DNA of 64,000 nt from Calendula officinalis (taxonomy: Eukaryota > Streptophyta > Magnoliopsida > Asterales > Asteraceae). This document shows positions 44,015 through 54,615 of this stretch, one piece after another (the first letter of the stretch is position 1; every line of letters starts with the position of its first letter). The stretch is from positions 7,584,001-7,648,000 of the forward strand of contig OY970832.1 in assembly GCA_963853835.1 (NCBI GenBank), written 5' to 3'. A program made the translations under genes and the position numbers. A model generated the notes under the pieces. It had not been told where the DNA came from. It was given only the letters and a program-made list of their open reading frames with translations, and did not search any database.

Positions 44015-44509
44015 ATGAGAAGCAAATCAAGAAGCCAGAAAAACATGATGATCAAAATCATCACAAGTCCATATCGAGCACTTTGCAAAGCCAAAAACTT
44101 GTACATCAGAAGCATCACCGATTGCGCCAACCACACAACTTACGGCAGGGCCGCCGTGACCACCGGCTACCCATTATCAAGAACCTCAAGCACCAGCTCC
44201 ACCGCCACCGACGATCTCCGGGAACTCATCAGGGCTAACTCCACCGCCAGCATGGCAGATCTTAATATAACTAGGGAAGATCTGGAGTTATACATTAAGC
44301 AACATATGATGATGAAGCAGTCGGGTTCCCGGAAAGTGCCGAGAAGTGCCAGTGTTGGGATGGGTCGGATTGATGAAGATGCTCCGGTTTCGAGTTTTTC
44401 CGACGACGGTGAAGATTTGGGTAGGAAGGTGAAGAGTGGTCATTTGATGTTTCCTAGGAGTAAATCTCATGCTGTTACAAGTAGTACCAAGATTAATAGA
44501 TTTTCATGA
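44015..44509 (+). CDS. Small plant-specific protein with SVGMGRIDED motif, function unknown
   Basis: 164 residues, single exon, clear ATG and stop. The basic N-terminus MRSKSRSQKNMMIKIITSPY is followed by an amphipathic segment (RALCKAKNLYIRSITDCAN), a Ser/Thr-rich middle (residues about 55-85), an acidic helix (DLNITREDLELYIKQHM) and the conserved block RKVPRSASVGMGRIDED (about 105-121). A Ser-rich C-terminus follows. This architecture is that of a small family of uncharacterised plant proteins I have seen annotated only as hypothetical; several have similar basic starts and the same block. No transmembrane segment or enzyme motif. The Helitron end 40 bp upstream may have replaced part of its promoter. 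Confidence 0.85.
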   Translation: MRSKSRSQKNMMIKIITSPYRALCKAKNLYIRSITDCANHTTYGRAAVTTGYPLSRTSSTSSTATDDLRELIRANSTASMADLNITREDLELYIKQHMMMKQSGSRKVPRSASVGMGRIDEDAPVSSFSDDGEDLGRKVKSGHLMFPRSKSHAVTSSTKINRFS

Positions 44510-44905
44510 TTAAATTTGGTTTCTTTTGTGATTGTAAAATATTGACATTTTCATTTCGATTTTGTGTAACTTGAAAGTTAATTACTTTCGAAGATAATGA
44601 ACACAAGTAGTTTGGCAGCCATTGTTGATGTACAAGAAATTAGAAATTTGACACTGATTAAGATATGGTAGAAATTAATTTAATGATGATAGGTTTGTAA
44701 TAAGAATATAGAGATGGTTTGCTTTTTATTAAACCTCTTACTTCTTTGATAATACAAGTATTAATATCTTCTTTGATAATATAAGTATTAAAATTAAAAG
44801 ATAAATTTACAGAAAAAATATTAATAGATTTTACATAATAATTATTTTATTAGTATGAAGCTTTGGTAAGAAATAATATAATGATAGACAATCGTATTAT
44901 CATTT

Positions 44906-45109
44906 TTTTTTTTGAACTGCAAGTTAGTAAGTTAGTGGTTCGAGCCACAGTGACATCCATAAGAGGCAGTATGACTTCTCTCGAACCCTCCACGTATGGG
45001 GAATAAACCCTCACCTTTAATCTCCAAGTTTTACCTCCAACAAGGCTTGAAATCAAGACCTCGATCTTAAAGGAAAAACCCAAAGCTAACCTTGATGGCC
45101 AATTGGTTA
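44906..45109 (-). mobile_element. tRNA-derived SINE
   Basis: A minus-strand element of 204 bp. Its 5' end (45109) reads AACCAATTGGCCATCAAGGT, with an A-box-like GGTTAGCTTTGGG and a B-box-like GGTCTTGATTTCAAGCC. It ends in GCAGTTC and an A tail (T run 44906-44913). A perfect 11-bp duplication TATTATCATTT flanks it (44895-44905, 45110-45120). The open frame across it is not a gene. Confidence 0.78.
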
Positions 45110-45120
45110 TATTATCATTT

Positions 45121-46893
45121 ATCCTGATGCATTTCCACCTTGGATACTAGTGGTGATGCATATCCACTTAGACCTGAGACATTATTGCTGGAAATGGATC
45201 ACTCGTTCACACCATCCGAAAGGATTTTGTGTAATAGTAGTGGGTGAGCCTTGTTATAGCCAACATTAAACGAGTTTTAATACTACTAACATTCCAATAC
45301 CACATCCCCCTTGTCCCAAACTCATCTCAAAAGCCATGCATCAAACCTGTAATCCAGCTTAAACATATATATATATTTTTTTTATAATTTATAATTTATT
45401 TGGAGTATTTTTTTAGGTTCCAAATAGAGATCATGTTAAACAAGAGAGAGTAATTTTAAGCTGATGTTAAATCATGTTAAATATTTTTGCATATGTTTAA
45501 CACACACTATACCTAATGCTCTAGGTATGTGCAATCTATAATATATATACTTCATCCGATTCAAAATAAGTGATACATTTTGAGTTTCATGATTTTTGAG
45601 GTAAAACTTTATAATGATAGTTAAATTAAATTAATTGGATAGTTAGTGGGAAATGGGTCCCACACCTTTTGAATAAAGTGAGGTTAATAATGTTTAAAAG
45701 TACAAAGTAAGGGTAAAGATGTCATTTCACTTTGTTAAAATAGATAGTTAGTGAGTGTGGTTCCCATTGTTTTTGCCAAATAAGATAATTTTTCAAAGTA
45801 TATCACTTATTTTGAATCACTTCAAAAAGGAAAGTGTATCACTTATTTTGAATCGGAGAAAGTACGTTATTTGAATTGAAATTCTTGCCAAAGGCCTATG
45901 AATTGAATTACATTCCTTTAATGAACTAACAAACTTAAATATTTTGTATATTTCGCAATTTAAAATCGTTCAAATATATTTAAAAAATTTAAACAAAATT
46001 TTAAAAAATTAAAATAATAAATAAATCTAAAAAATAAAAAAGAAAGTTAAAATAAAAAATGCATAAGTATGTATTTAAATTTCAGCTATATAAAGTTTGT
46101 AGTCAAATATGCAGTGGAATTTATATACAACAGTATTCAATTCATATAGAATTGAATTAGAGCTTGTCAAATGCATCCTAAAAGTATGGATAAATAATTT
46201 AGTAATATATGGATTGCATGGTTAAGGTTTTTAACCGCTGGACATGTTTTGTGAAAAGAAAATTAAATATTTATTTTTGTTGAAATGCTAAAACATGTAT
46301 ATCTTGGACATTTTCAACTACTAATTTTTTCAAGAAAATACTAAAACGTGTTCATATACTTTGAATGACTTTTCATGAATATGTCATGTCGTTCACGAAA
46401 ACAGAGGTATGATTTAGGGTTTTGAGTTTTAACCATCCATGATATTTGTGTTTTTTATTCTAAGCAACTTATCAAGTATATTAAATTTGTAATTGTAGGG
46501 CTCATATGGATCCATTGATCCTTGCGAGCTCCTTTGGTAATTCTATTGGCAGTATACATTGATAGCGAAAACCAATCTTTTAACAAAAAATGAAGGTTTT
46601 ATAACTGCTCTAAAATTAATCATGAAAGATTTAAGGGTCATACTCGAAATATTCATGATCTTGGAGCATAACTTAATAACGAATTCAATACAAAAACAAT
46701 ACATAAACATCGGAATTAAAGACTAAACGATGATGTAAAGCCGTTTAATCAAGTTTCAAAGCCCAAAAAAAGAATTATACTATCAAAGGGAAACAAGATT
46801 AAGTGACACATTACACAACATACTTTGTTTGACCAATAAAGAGACCAAAATTGCACTTGTCTATCTAAAAAACCTCTTCTAGTAAACCGCCAT
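45121..46893. other. Intergenic stretch with one MITE
   Basis: No gene. It contains the Stowaway MITE at 45550-45862 and the 3' flank of the WD40 gene. Short minus-strand frames near 46749-47063 overlap the last WD40 exon out of frame and are not real. Confidence 0.5.
45550..45862. mobile_element. Stowaway-like MITE (313 bp)
   Basis: Inverted ends CTTCATCCGATTCAAAATAA and, reversed, CTTTCTCCGATTCAAAATAA, with TA on both sides. Same family and same length as 62783-63095; half of another copy is at 4532-4636. Confidence 0.85.
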
Positions 46894-49800
46894 TTATGTC
46901 CCGTATATATGTCTGTGAACCGGTTGTGCATCAAAAGTCTTGACCACTTGCAACCATGGTTTGTCCATAACCAATACAGAACCTTTTGAAAGATGCCCAA
47001 CATATAAAACCGGTTCTCTAAACGCACAAAATTCAAAATTCTTTCTACCACTTTCATATTCATGTCCTATCAACTTCCGTTTTAATTTCTTCAGTGCTGA
47101 ATCTTGACCATTGTTGACTTTCTCTTGATCTTCATCTCGATTAATCGGCATTCCAAAATCAATGAAGCACATCGCCCTACAAAACCCAACAAAATTTAAA
47201 AAAATTAGAAATTATTCTTGTCAAAAAGTTTGTAAATTTTGGAATTATGTACCTGGCACTGTAAATGATGACAGATGAAGAATTTGAAGTTGGAGGAAAA
47301 GTGAGCCCGATAACTTCTCCAGGAAAATCTTGATATCTTTTTGGTAATGTCAACGTGTTACGCGTTGACCAGTCTCCTAATTTCTTTGCATCCACATCAA
47401 ATGCATAAACTTGATTTGATGATGTGGATATTATCAAAACATTGCTATTTTTGGGAGTAAATCCGCCAGCTGTCACAGATGCACCGTCTAATCTTGATAT
47501 AAACCAGTGTTGCCTTTGGGTTTCTAGATTGAATATGTAAATATCTCCAAAACAGTTGACAGCTGCTAGCCACTGTCCATCAGGACTTGAAAACATTTTA
47601 GTTATTGGTGGCTGAGTTGGCGGTAATTCTTCATCTGATTCTTTACGGCATGGGGTGAATCTATGTGTTAATTCCATACTCTCAACATCAATAACCTAAT
47701 AACATAACACATATATATTAAATCATCAATATATATCTACAGATACGTATATATACATATATATATAGAGAGAGAGAGATAATGACTGCTTACATATATC
47801 ATTCTATCATGTCCCGATATCATCAACCGAGAAGAATCAGAGGTAAAAATCATGGAATGAGCAAAAGGTATAGAAGAAGGAAGCTTTCTTTTACTTATTG
47901 ACCAAACACTTTTCCCACTTTTATTATGTTTCAGCTCAAAAATAGATGGTTTCTCATGATCTGAATAAGCAAAAAACCTCCCTGAAGATGAAATTGTGCT
48001 ACAAATAATCTTTCTCAAACCCTTGCTTTTAACCCTAGCTACCATATCAGTAGTTGAAACACCACCCTCTCGGTTCACATCAACAGTAAAAAGATCCAAC
48101 GAATTTGGAGCCTGGACCAGAAGAAGATAAGTCAAACGGTCAACCTTTCTGCACACTAACTGAATTGGTGGTCTTTGTGGTGCAGGGGAGATATCATGTG
48201 GAGCAAATTTGGTGAATTCATTAGCAGAATATGCAAAAAGCTTAGTGTCATCTCCAGCTGATATAAGCATTGGAATGCCTGTATGGGCCCACTTATTGTA
48301 ACTGGAATCATGTGGTTTTTCCTTACCACGTGCTCTCTTCACTTTATCTTCAGGTAATAAATCTGTTGGAAAATAACACAATGAGCATAAGAATATTATT
48401 AAAAAAAAAGTGACAATTGGACATTATTTGGTCAAATACATAAATAAAATCATACCTTCACGACTTATTGGTACAGCAACAACTAAGGCTCTCACATCAT
48501 GTGTATGTGCTCTCACATAACCAACATATACCCACTTTTTAATCGGTTTAGATGATTTATCACTAGCAGAGTCAACCGTATTACTGGAAAGTTTATATAA
48601 TATAACCTGAAAACATATATTTTTTTAATATCGTGATTATGAAAATGTGACGATTATTGTCATAACTCATAAACAATCTTGATATTATGTGATATTTGAT
48701 ACCTGACCATCTGATCCAGCAGAAAAGACTCTAGTATGATTAGGGCTTGCAGCTAAAGCATTGACATCACCCTTATGGTAAGAATGTGCTTGCAAAAGAG
48801 TTCCATGTAAACTGTCCCAAAATTGAACACTGCCACTACTATCTGCACTCACAAGGGTCCCACACCTGAAAAAAGAAATACAAAACATTCTTATTACTAA
48901 GCTAAACCCCGTGGTAATTAGTATGGAATGCAGGCACAGAGGAAAAATCCCCAGTTACCTGAGTGCAAGTAACGACCATACGCAAAGTTCAGAGCCACCA
49001 CCTAAACCTCCTAAACCAACAGTGATTCTGTAGACTTCTTGAGACGATTTTGCATCCCAGCACCTTATGAACCTGAAAATGTCATGAAAATAAATAAAGT
49101 TCAAAACTTGGAAAGAAAAAGAAAAAAATTAATTCGAAAACAAATTTGAAAATGTTACATACCCATCACTACTCCCGGAATATATCATTTTGGCATCTCG
49201 ACTCCAAGTGACACTTAATACACGACCTACATTGAAAAGATGAAAAGAAACATAAATAATGAAAAAAATAATGAATTTTATAAAAGTTGTGATATGTTGT
49301 ACAGGAGGCAGGTATCTCACCACTGACCCTAAGCAATGATTTATGGTAATTAAACTGGTCTGATTCTGATATACTATATAATCTCACACAACCATCATCA
49401 CAAGCAATTGCTATACTTGAATTTTCAGTAAATGGTTCTTCATATAACTCAAGTGAGTCAGCTTCAACCTCACTGTCACTGGTGACATCACCATCACCCA
49501 TAGTTTTATCATTAGTATGTCCATTTTCTATAGAAGATAAATTGTGCTTTGTATTAGTTTGTTGTCTACATAAAGGATTAGTAGCCATCTGCCAGATTGA
49601 TACACCAATAGGATCTACCACAACCTGCAGATGAACATAAAATCAAATTAACTAAAGTTCTATAGACCCCATAATAAGATAATCTCCCCCAATTTGCAAT
49701 CTCAAACAAAAAACTAGCATTTTAAGCAGTTAATTTATCAATTAGCAGCAGGGACCAACAAAAATGCTCATTTAATCTTTAGAGATAGCATTCATTGCAT

Positions 49801-50270
49801 AAATTAGGGATTTTTAACCGCTTCAAATTTCAGAAATAATCATGTAGAGACATACCTTCTGAGTCAAGTTAAAAAAGTCCCACTCCGAAATTGATCCGTC
49901 AATGCTCGATGAAAACAATCTACCGGCCGCTAAGCCACCGGGACCGGAGCTACACCATACAAGCGATGAAACTCTCAAATTAGGGTCACCCTGTATCGTC
50001 TACAAAAAATGAAATAAAATTCAAAATTCAAATTCAATTACAAAAGCATCAAACTAATAATCAGAAATAAGAAGGAGACGATGGTGAACGTATGGAGGAT
50101 ACCAGCTGGCAGTGCCAACCGACGGCACCGGGGGAAACAAGCCATATCTCGAGTGAGCCATCTTCCCGGGCGGCGGCGACCTGAGATTCATCGACGGAGG
50201 TGGCTAAAGCGACTATCGGAGATGGGTTCCATTCGACTGAGCTGCTGCTGCATTTGTAGAACTCGAGCAT
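46894..50270 (-). CDS. PCN: WD40 protein POPCORN (UTP4/Cirhin-type), complete ten-exon gene
   Basis: Exons (minus): 50270-50103, 49999-49856, 49624-49321, 49226-49163, 49072-48959, 48865-48703, 48606-48456, 48362-47794, 47695-47253, 47176-46894. All junctions are GT-AG and the total of 2403 bases gives 800 residues, close to the family's usual size. The N-terminus MLEFYKCSSSSVEWNPSPIV and the blocks AAAREDGSLEIWLVSPGAVG, SLVWCSSGPGG and SIDGSISEWDFFNL match plant POPCORN. WD-type repeats run through the length (for example VLSVTWSRDAKMIYSGSSDG, GTLVSADSSGSVQFWDSLHG, NHTRVFSAGSDGQ, TSDSSRLMISGHDR). The acidic insert DGDVTSDSEVEADSLELYEE lies in exon 3. UTP4 proteins are nucleolar parts of the small-subunit processome (18S rRNA maturation); POPCORN mutants affect embryo and auxin patterning. 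No defect seen. The ATG at 50270 is preferred over in-frame codons upstream, which lack ATG. Confidence 0.93.
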
Positions 50271-50354
50271 CTCGCCGTCTTTGTTCAACCCTAATGTATC
50301 TCAGAGATATGTTTGTATAGGGTTAGTCTGTATTTTTGCGTCAAATAAAGGGCG

Positions 50355-50533
50355 AACCACTCTACTTTTATGAAACTAAACTTCGGTCCTCCAACTTTTT
50401 AAATTAACATCTAGGTCAGATAAATTACTTCCTTGACAATTATAACCACTCCACTTTTATGAAACTAAACTTCGGTCCTCCAACTTTTAAAATTAACATC
50501 TAGGTCAGATAAATTACTTCCTTGACAATTATA
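50355..50533. repeat. 89-bp tandem duplication upstream of PCN
   Basis: Two copies starting AACCACTC (50355 and 50444), each holding AAACTAAACTTCGGTCCTCC and ATCTAGGTCAGATAAATTAC. They lie 85-260 bp upstream of the PCN start codon, within its likely promoter or 5' leader. Confidence 0.9.
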
Positions 50534-51036
50534 ACGAAATAGTTAATGTGATTTATGATCATGTTTTACTTTTAATTTTCGTCACAGAATCATTCAAGAG
50601 AATACTAATTTACTATGTTTTAAAATTCGTTTACAAATATACTTTAGTAAATATTCAAATATAAACAAAAGAAATTAAAATATTAAAAAATATTTTTAGT
50701 TACATGATATTTTTGTTCATTGGTGAAAAAAATATGTTCATAAATAGAACAAAGAAATAACATGTAATCAGGAGTTATCATTTTATATTTTAACGTTTTT
50801 TATTTAGAGGTGAATATCTACTAAATTTTAAGATTTTAGTCGTATTTTTAACGTTTTATCACGGGTCCTCATTTTCTTTTAATTATTTCCTTTTTTCCAT
50901 ATCCATTTAAATTGCTCTGTTAAGACACCCCACGTGCCAAGTACGCGAGAGCATTTTAGTCTTTTTTTCACGTACATCATCATCTTTCTATAATATAGTT
51001 AATCAATCTTTTTTCTTCATCTTCAGCATATCCAAC

Positions 51037-51337
51037 TAGGGGTGAGCATTTGGACCAAAAAACTGAATGAACCGAAACCCGACCGAGACCGAACCGAAAC
51101 CGATAACATGTTAATTGGTTCGGTTTCGGTTTTGAAAATTCATCGTTTTCGGTTTCGGTTCTATTGGCTTCGGTTCGGTTCGGTCTTGGGAAAATGATGA
51201 ACATTTAGCCTAAAAAAACCGTTCCGAAACCGAACCGAAACCGAACCAAAACCGATAACATGTTATTGGTTCGGTTTTACAAATTCATCATTTTCAGTTT
51301 CGGTTTCGGTTCGGTTTTTGGACCGAGCTCACCCCTA
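51037..51337. mobile_element. hAT MITE with CCGAACCGAAA subterminal repeats, copy in repeat 1
   Basis: 301 bp. Ends TAGGGGTGAGC and GCTCACCCCTA. A perfect 8-bp duplication TATCCAAC (51029-51036, 51338-51345). The interior is made of repeated CGGTTCGGTTTCGG units on both strands. Copied to 59217-59517 by the segmental duplication. The short frames across it are not genes. Confidence 0.93.
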
Positions 51338-52028
51338 TATCCAACCATTTTTATTTTATTTTTTTTGAAAAAAAAAGAAAGGTATCTAAAGGTTAGAGGT
51401 TCGGCATTGCCATCACCCCAACCTCAAGACCCTACTGAAATATATATTCATCCACAAATTACAGAGTACATACAATCTGAAAAAAAACATACAACCAACA
51501 ACCATCCAACTAAACATAAACCAACAATTCAGACAAGACATTATTGATACTTCCATTTAATCTCCCAATCCGTTGCCACTATTCTCACTTGGTTGGAATC
51601 TTTGACTGTCAAGCATTGTTATAACTAATTATTTATATTAATTCAGTTACTTTAATACGACTTAAAACACAACTTATTACGGGTATATGTGAGCCAAGTT
51701 GGACATTTTAGAACATCTCTGGACGTAACTTAATAGAAACATTCATTCAGAATTTCAAGTATATGCCCTGGAACGTTTAAAGCAACCAATTAAATTTGTA
51801 ATTATGATTAGGAATTTAGGATGAATTCACTTAATAACACATGAGAAGTGATATTATTCTTTGCATATGAGAAATGGAAATAATGAACACATAAACATCG
51901 ACAATTACTATCTTTTTCCCATCTAGTCTTTTAATTAGTCATATTTTTCTTTTCCCATATCAATCAGCAGGATAACACTCATTTTGTGCATCATACAACC
52001 CAATTAGTAACACAATTTCTAAGGTAAT

Positions 52029-52090
52029 TTATGCTACAAAGTAAAACTCCTTCTTTGCCTCAGCTGCCTGTCGTGTCCTCTCAAACATGC
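52029..52090 (-). pseudogene. Orphan copy of a terminal exon
   Basis: It is the duplicate of 60209-60270, the proposed last exon of the repeat-protein gene, including the acceptor TTCCAG and the stop TAA. Its first exon is not nearby, so it cannot act as a gene unless used by another transcript. Reads MFERTRQAAEAKKEFYFVA after the acceptor. Confidence 0.7.
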
Positions 52091-52367
52091 CTGGAACCAA
52101 ATCACATACAAATTGTTAACACCATATTTTCCAAATATTCTTATGAAAATCAGATAAAGCAATGAAATTTGAAGCAGGAAAAATCAACAACGTCTGAAGG
52201 TACTACTTGATTGATTGTATTCGCATTTTGCTAGTTCTAATCATTGATTGTCAATGTACTACTTATTTTGGTTGTTTTCTACAAGTTTGGTATATTTCAC
52301 TAGTACGCAGCATACATGCTCATGTAATTTGCACTTTATTCTAGTACACATACTTAAATTTACCAAA

Positions 52368-52623
52368 ATAGGGGGTCTCTAAACTTAATTTATGGAAAAG
52401 TAAGGGTACTTGTATGTATGCAAGCAAGCAGAAAATCCAGAAAATATATATAACTAAATTTAACAAATCCGTACTCGGTACTTTGGTATCAGAGCTCTGA
52501 TACCAAAATAGGGGGGGTCTCTAAACTTAATTTATGGAAAAGTAAGGGTACTTGTATGTATGCAAGCAAGCAGAAAATCCAGAAAATATATATAACCAAA
52601 TTTAACAAATCCGTACTCGGTAC
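52368..52623 (-). repeat. Viral non-coding terminal repeats, two copies in tandem
   Basis: The stretch starting AAAATAGGGGG and ending GTACTCGGTACTT occurs at 52366-52484 and 52504-52626. A third, shorter copy is at the other viral end (58912-58998). Between the two left copies lies a palindrome of two primer-binding sites. The pattern shows that more than one genome length, or a rearranged end, was integrated. Confidence 0.88.
52482..52507. repeat. 26-bp perfect palindrome of two head-to-head primer-binding sites
   Basis: Plus-strand TGGTATCAGAG (52485-52495 region) meets its own reverse complement CTCTGATACCA directly at the centre (between 52494 and 52495). Each arm is the tRNA-Met primer-binding sequence of the virus plus two flanking bases. 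Confidence 0.93.
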
Positions 52624-53099
52624 TTCCCTTAAGTTAATTTCCAAAAATGCCAAAAAGTTAATTCCCGAAAAAGACTTTTTTTTTTTTTTTTTTAAGGTTA
52701 CCACCTTTCCCCAACAGAACGGATTATCAAACAGGCTCACTCCGGCCTTATAAAATCCTTAGTTTTGGGTCACTCAGTGGTAAGCTAAATACTTTTCAAA
52801 AGAAATGATAAAATGAATATACACAAATACTTAAAATAAAATTTTTATTACAAGCATATATTACAAACTGGGAATCAAATTTCATGACATTTAAGGACTT
52901 AAGGTTTTCCCTTTCGGGAGATCCTTTGAAAAACTAAAAGTAGATGGAAAGAAACTTACATAAAATGAAGAAGAATATCATACAAGTTACACACTTGAAT
53001 ATTATACAAACGTATTACAAAGTATTTGGATTGAAGAGGATTGAGAATTTTTTCTAGTAAAGGGTTTGGGTATCTTCTGCTTCTGAGTAGGTGTTGTGT

Positions 53100-53160
53100 C
53101 TTTCTCTTGGCTAGTCGTCCCTTTAAATAGATGAAATTCGGGGGAGCTCTTATTGCCAGT
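53100..53160 (-). promoter_or_regulatory. Possible viral promoter core
   Basis: In the viral intergenic region, the minus strand has TATTTAAAGG (about 53122-53131) followed by a purine- and AC-rich leader start. Caulimovirid pregenomic promoters lie in this place, behind the viroplasmin gene. Weak evidence only. Confidence 0.3.
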
Positions 53161-53376
53161 ACTGTTGTAGGTGGGGCACTCTTGACTTGATCTTTTAACA
53201 TTTTATGCATTATTAGATGTGATATAAAGCAAACTTATCTTCAAGAATCTGAATTATTAGGGTACAGCTCTCTTCAGGAATATGCTGTCACTTCTTGTCT
53301 GGCAAATAATTGGGTAAACTTGAGTGGTATAACTGTATCGGAATCTTCTGTCTTTTCATACTGGCTGTAATGGCAT

Positions 53377-54615
53377 CTAAGTGTCCAAATTGTGTCTTGC
53401 TATGGTATCAAACGAGTAACTATCATCGTTATCTGTGTAGTTTTCTTCATTTGGATCAAAATGTTCTCTATTATCGCTTGTATTTTCTTCATTGGACATA
53501 GGATCATTAGTTTCAATATCAGACAAATTAACTGGGGTTAAGTTGTCAGGAATTGATTTTTCTTTGGTTGGCTCTTGAGCATTTTCCATTAATTCTGGTA
53601 ACATGGCCTTGAGAATTTCTTTTACCGTCTTATTTACCGTTTCATGAAGGATTCTTTCACTATATTTTTTCTTTTTTGATCTCTTCTTTGACGAAGAAGC
53701 TTCATAATAATTTTTTAACTCTTCTGAGTTTTCTAAAATCTGATCTAAAATTTGTTCAGTGTTTTCTGGCTCTTGTGCATCTTGAGCATTTGGGCTATCC
53801 GGGAGTAAATTAAAGGAAGGATATTCTGAACTTGGGGTAGGATTATATTTTACTAAGAAGTCTTTATGTTTTCCTGGTTCTCCCAAAGTGTCCCAAATTT
53901 CTATGTTTTTATTCTTTTTAGTAGAGGAATCAGGAGTCCTCTGTGTCTCCTGAGATTTTAGCAATCCCATAGCTATATCCGGACTTGATGAGTCTTTACC
54001 AGTTGCCGGGAGCACTGGACTAGCTAGTAAATTATTAGGTTTACTAGTACCTTCTTGCCCACTCATTGGGGAGTGATTACCCTTCTTACTCTTCTGTTTT
54101 GGGTCAGAAGAGGAACCACTTGAGAGATTTACAATTGCTAATCTATTCTTTTGTAGATTGTTTATTTTATAGACTAAGTTTTTGTTTTCTTCTCTAAGCC
54201 TATAGATTTCTTCATTAATACATCTATAATTGTTTTTCATAGACTCACAATGGTCACAAAAAAGAATCTGATTTGTATCTTTAGTAACTGAATAAGTAGG
54301 TGGAGGTTCTGTATAATGTTTAAGAGATTCTGAAATATAAAAATTCATTCCTAAATTCATTCTTGCTATAGTTAATGCTTGTTGATAGTCATTAAAACCT
54401 TTGTATAAAGGGTCTGGATATCCTTGAATAGTTTCTATTACTTCTATCCAAGTATGAAAAAACCCTGTCTTTTTACCTTTTAAAACAACATAGAATTTAA
54501 AACGATTACGGTTCTGGTTAAAATGTTCTGATAAAGCATTTAAACATGCTATAAAATATTTTCTGTCTTTAGGTTCTCTGCCATAAGAAATCCATAAATT
54601 ATCTAAAATACATTT
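53377..54615 (-). pseudogene. Viral viroplasmin/transactivator-like protein
   Basis: The frame is open from about 54615 to 53377. Before the first ATG (54360) it contains FYVVLKGKKTGFFHTW followed by an IQGYPDPLYKGFNDYQQA block. This is the small RNase-H-like fold found in caulimovirid inclusion-body/translation-transactivator proteins and in fungal RNase H1. A coiled-coil stretch (YRLREENKNLVYKINNLQ), a Ser/Pro-rich middle, a basic patch SSKKRSKKKK and an acidic C-terminus follow. In related viruses the protein forms virus factories and allows translation of polycistronic RNA. The 5' end is joined to RT remains by a deletion. Confidence 0.75.

Larger units (their letters stand above)
50908..52367. 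repeat. 1.46-kb direct repeat, copy 1
   Basis: It matches 59088-60547 at a constant offset of 8180 bp with only a handful of substitutions (I noticed five, for example 51105/59285 and 51433/59613) and no indel. It contains a hAT MITE and the last exon of the downstream gene (here without its gene). It starts TAAATTGCTCTG and ends TTTACCAAA, so it is not an LTR. Confidence 0.95.

Noticed and set aside
44850..45083. 77-residue minus-strand frame
   Set aside because: It lies entirely in and around a SINE with A tail and 11-bp duplication.
51037..51337. CGGTTCGGTTTCGG repeats as a satellite or regulatory array
   Set aside because: Defined TAGGGGTGAGC ends and an 8-bp duplication show a hAT MITE.
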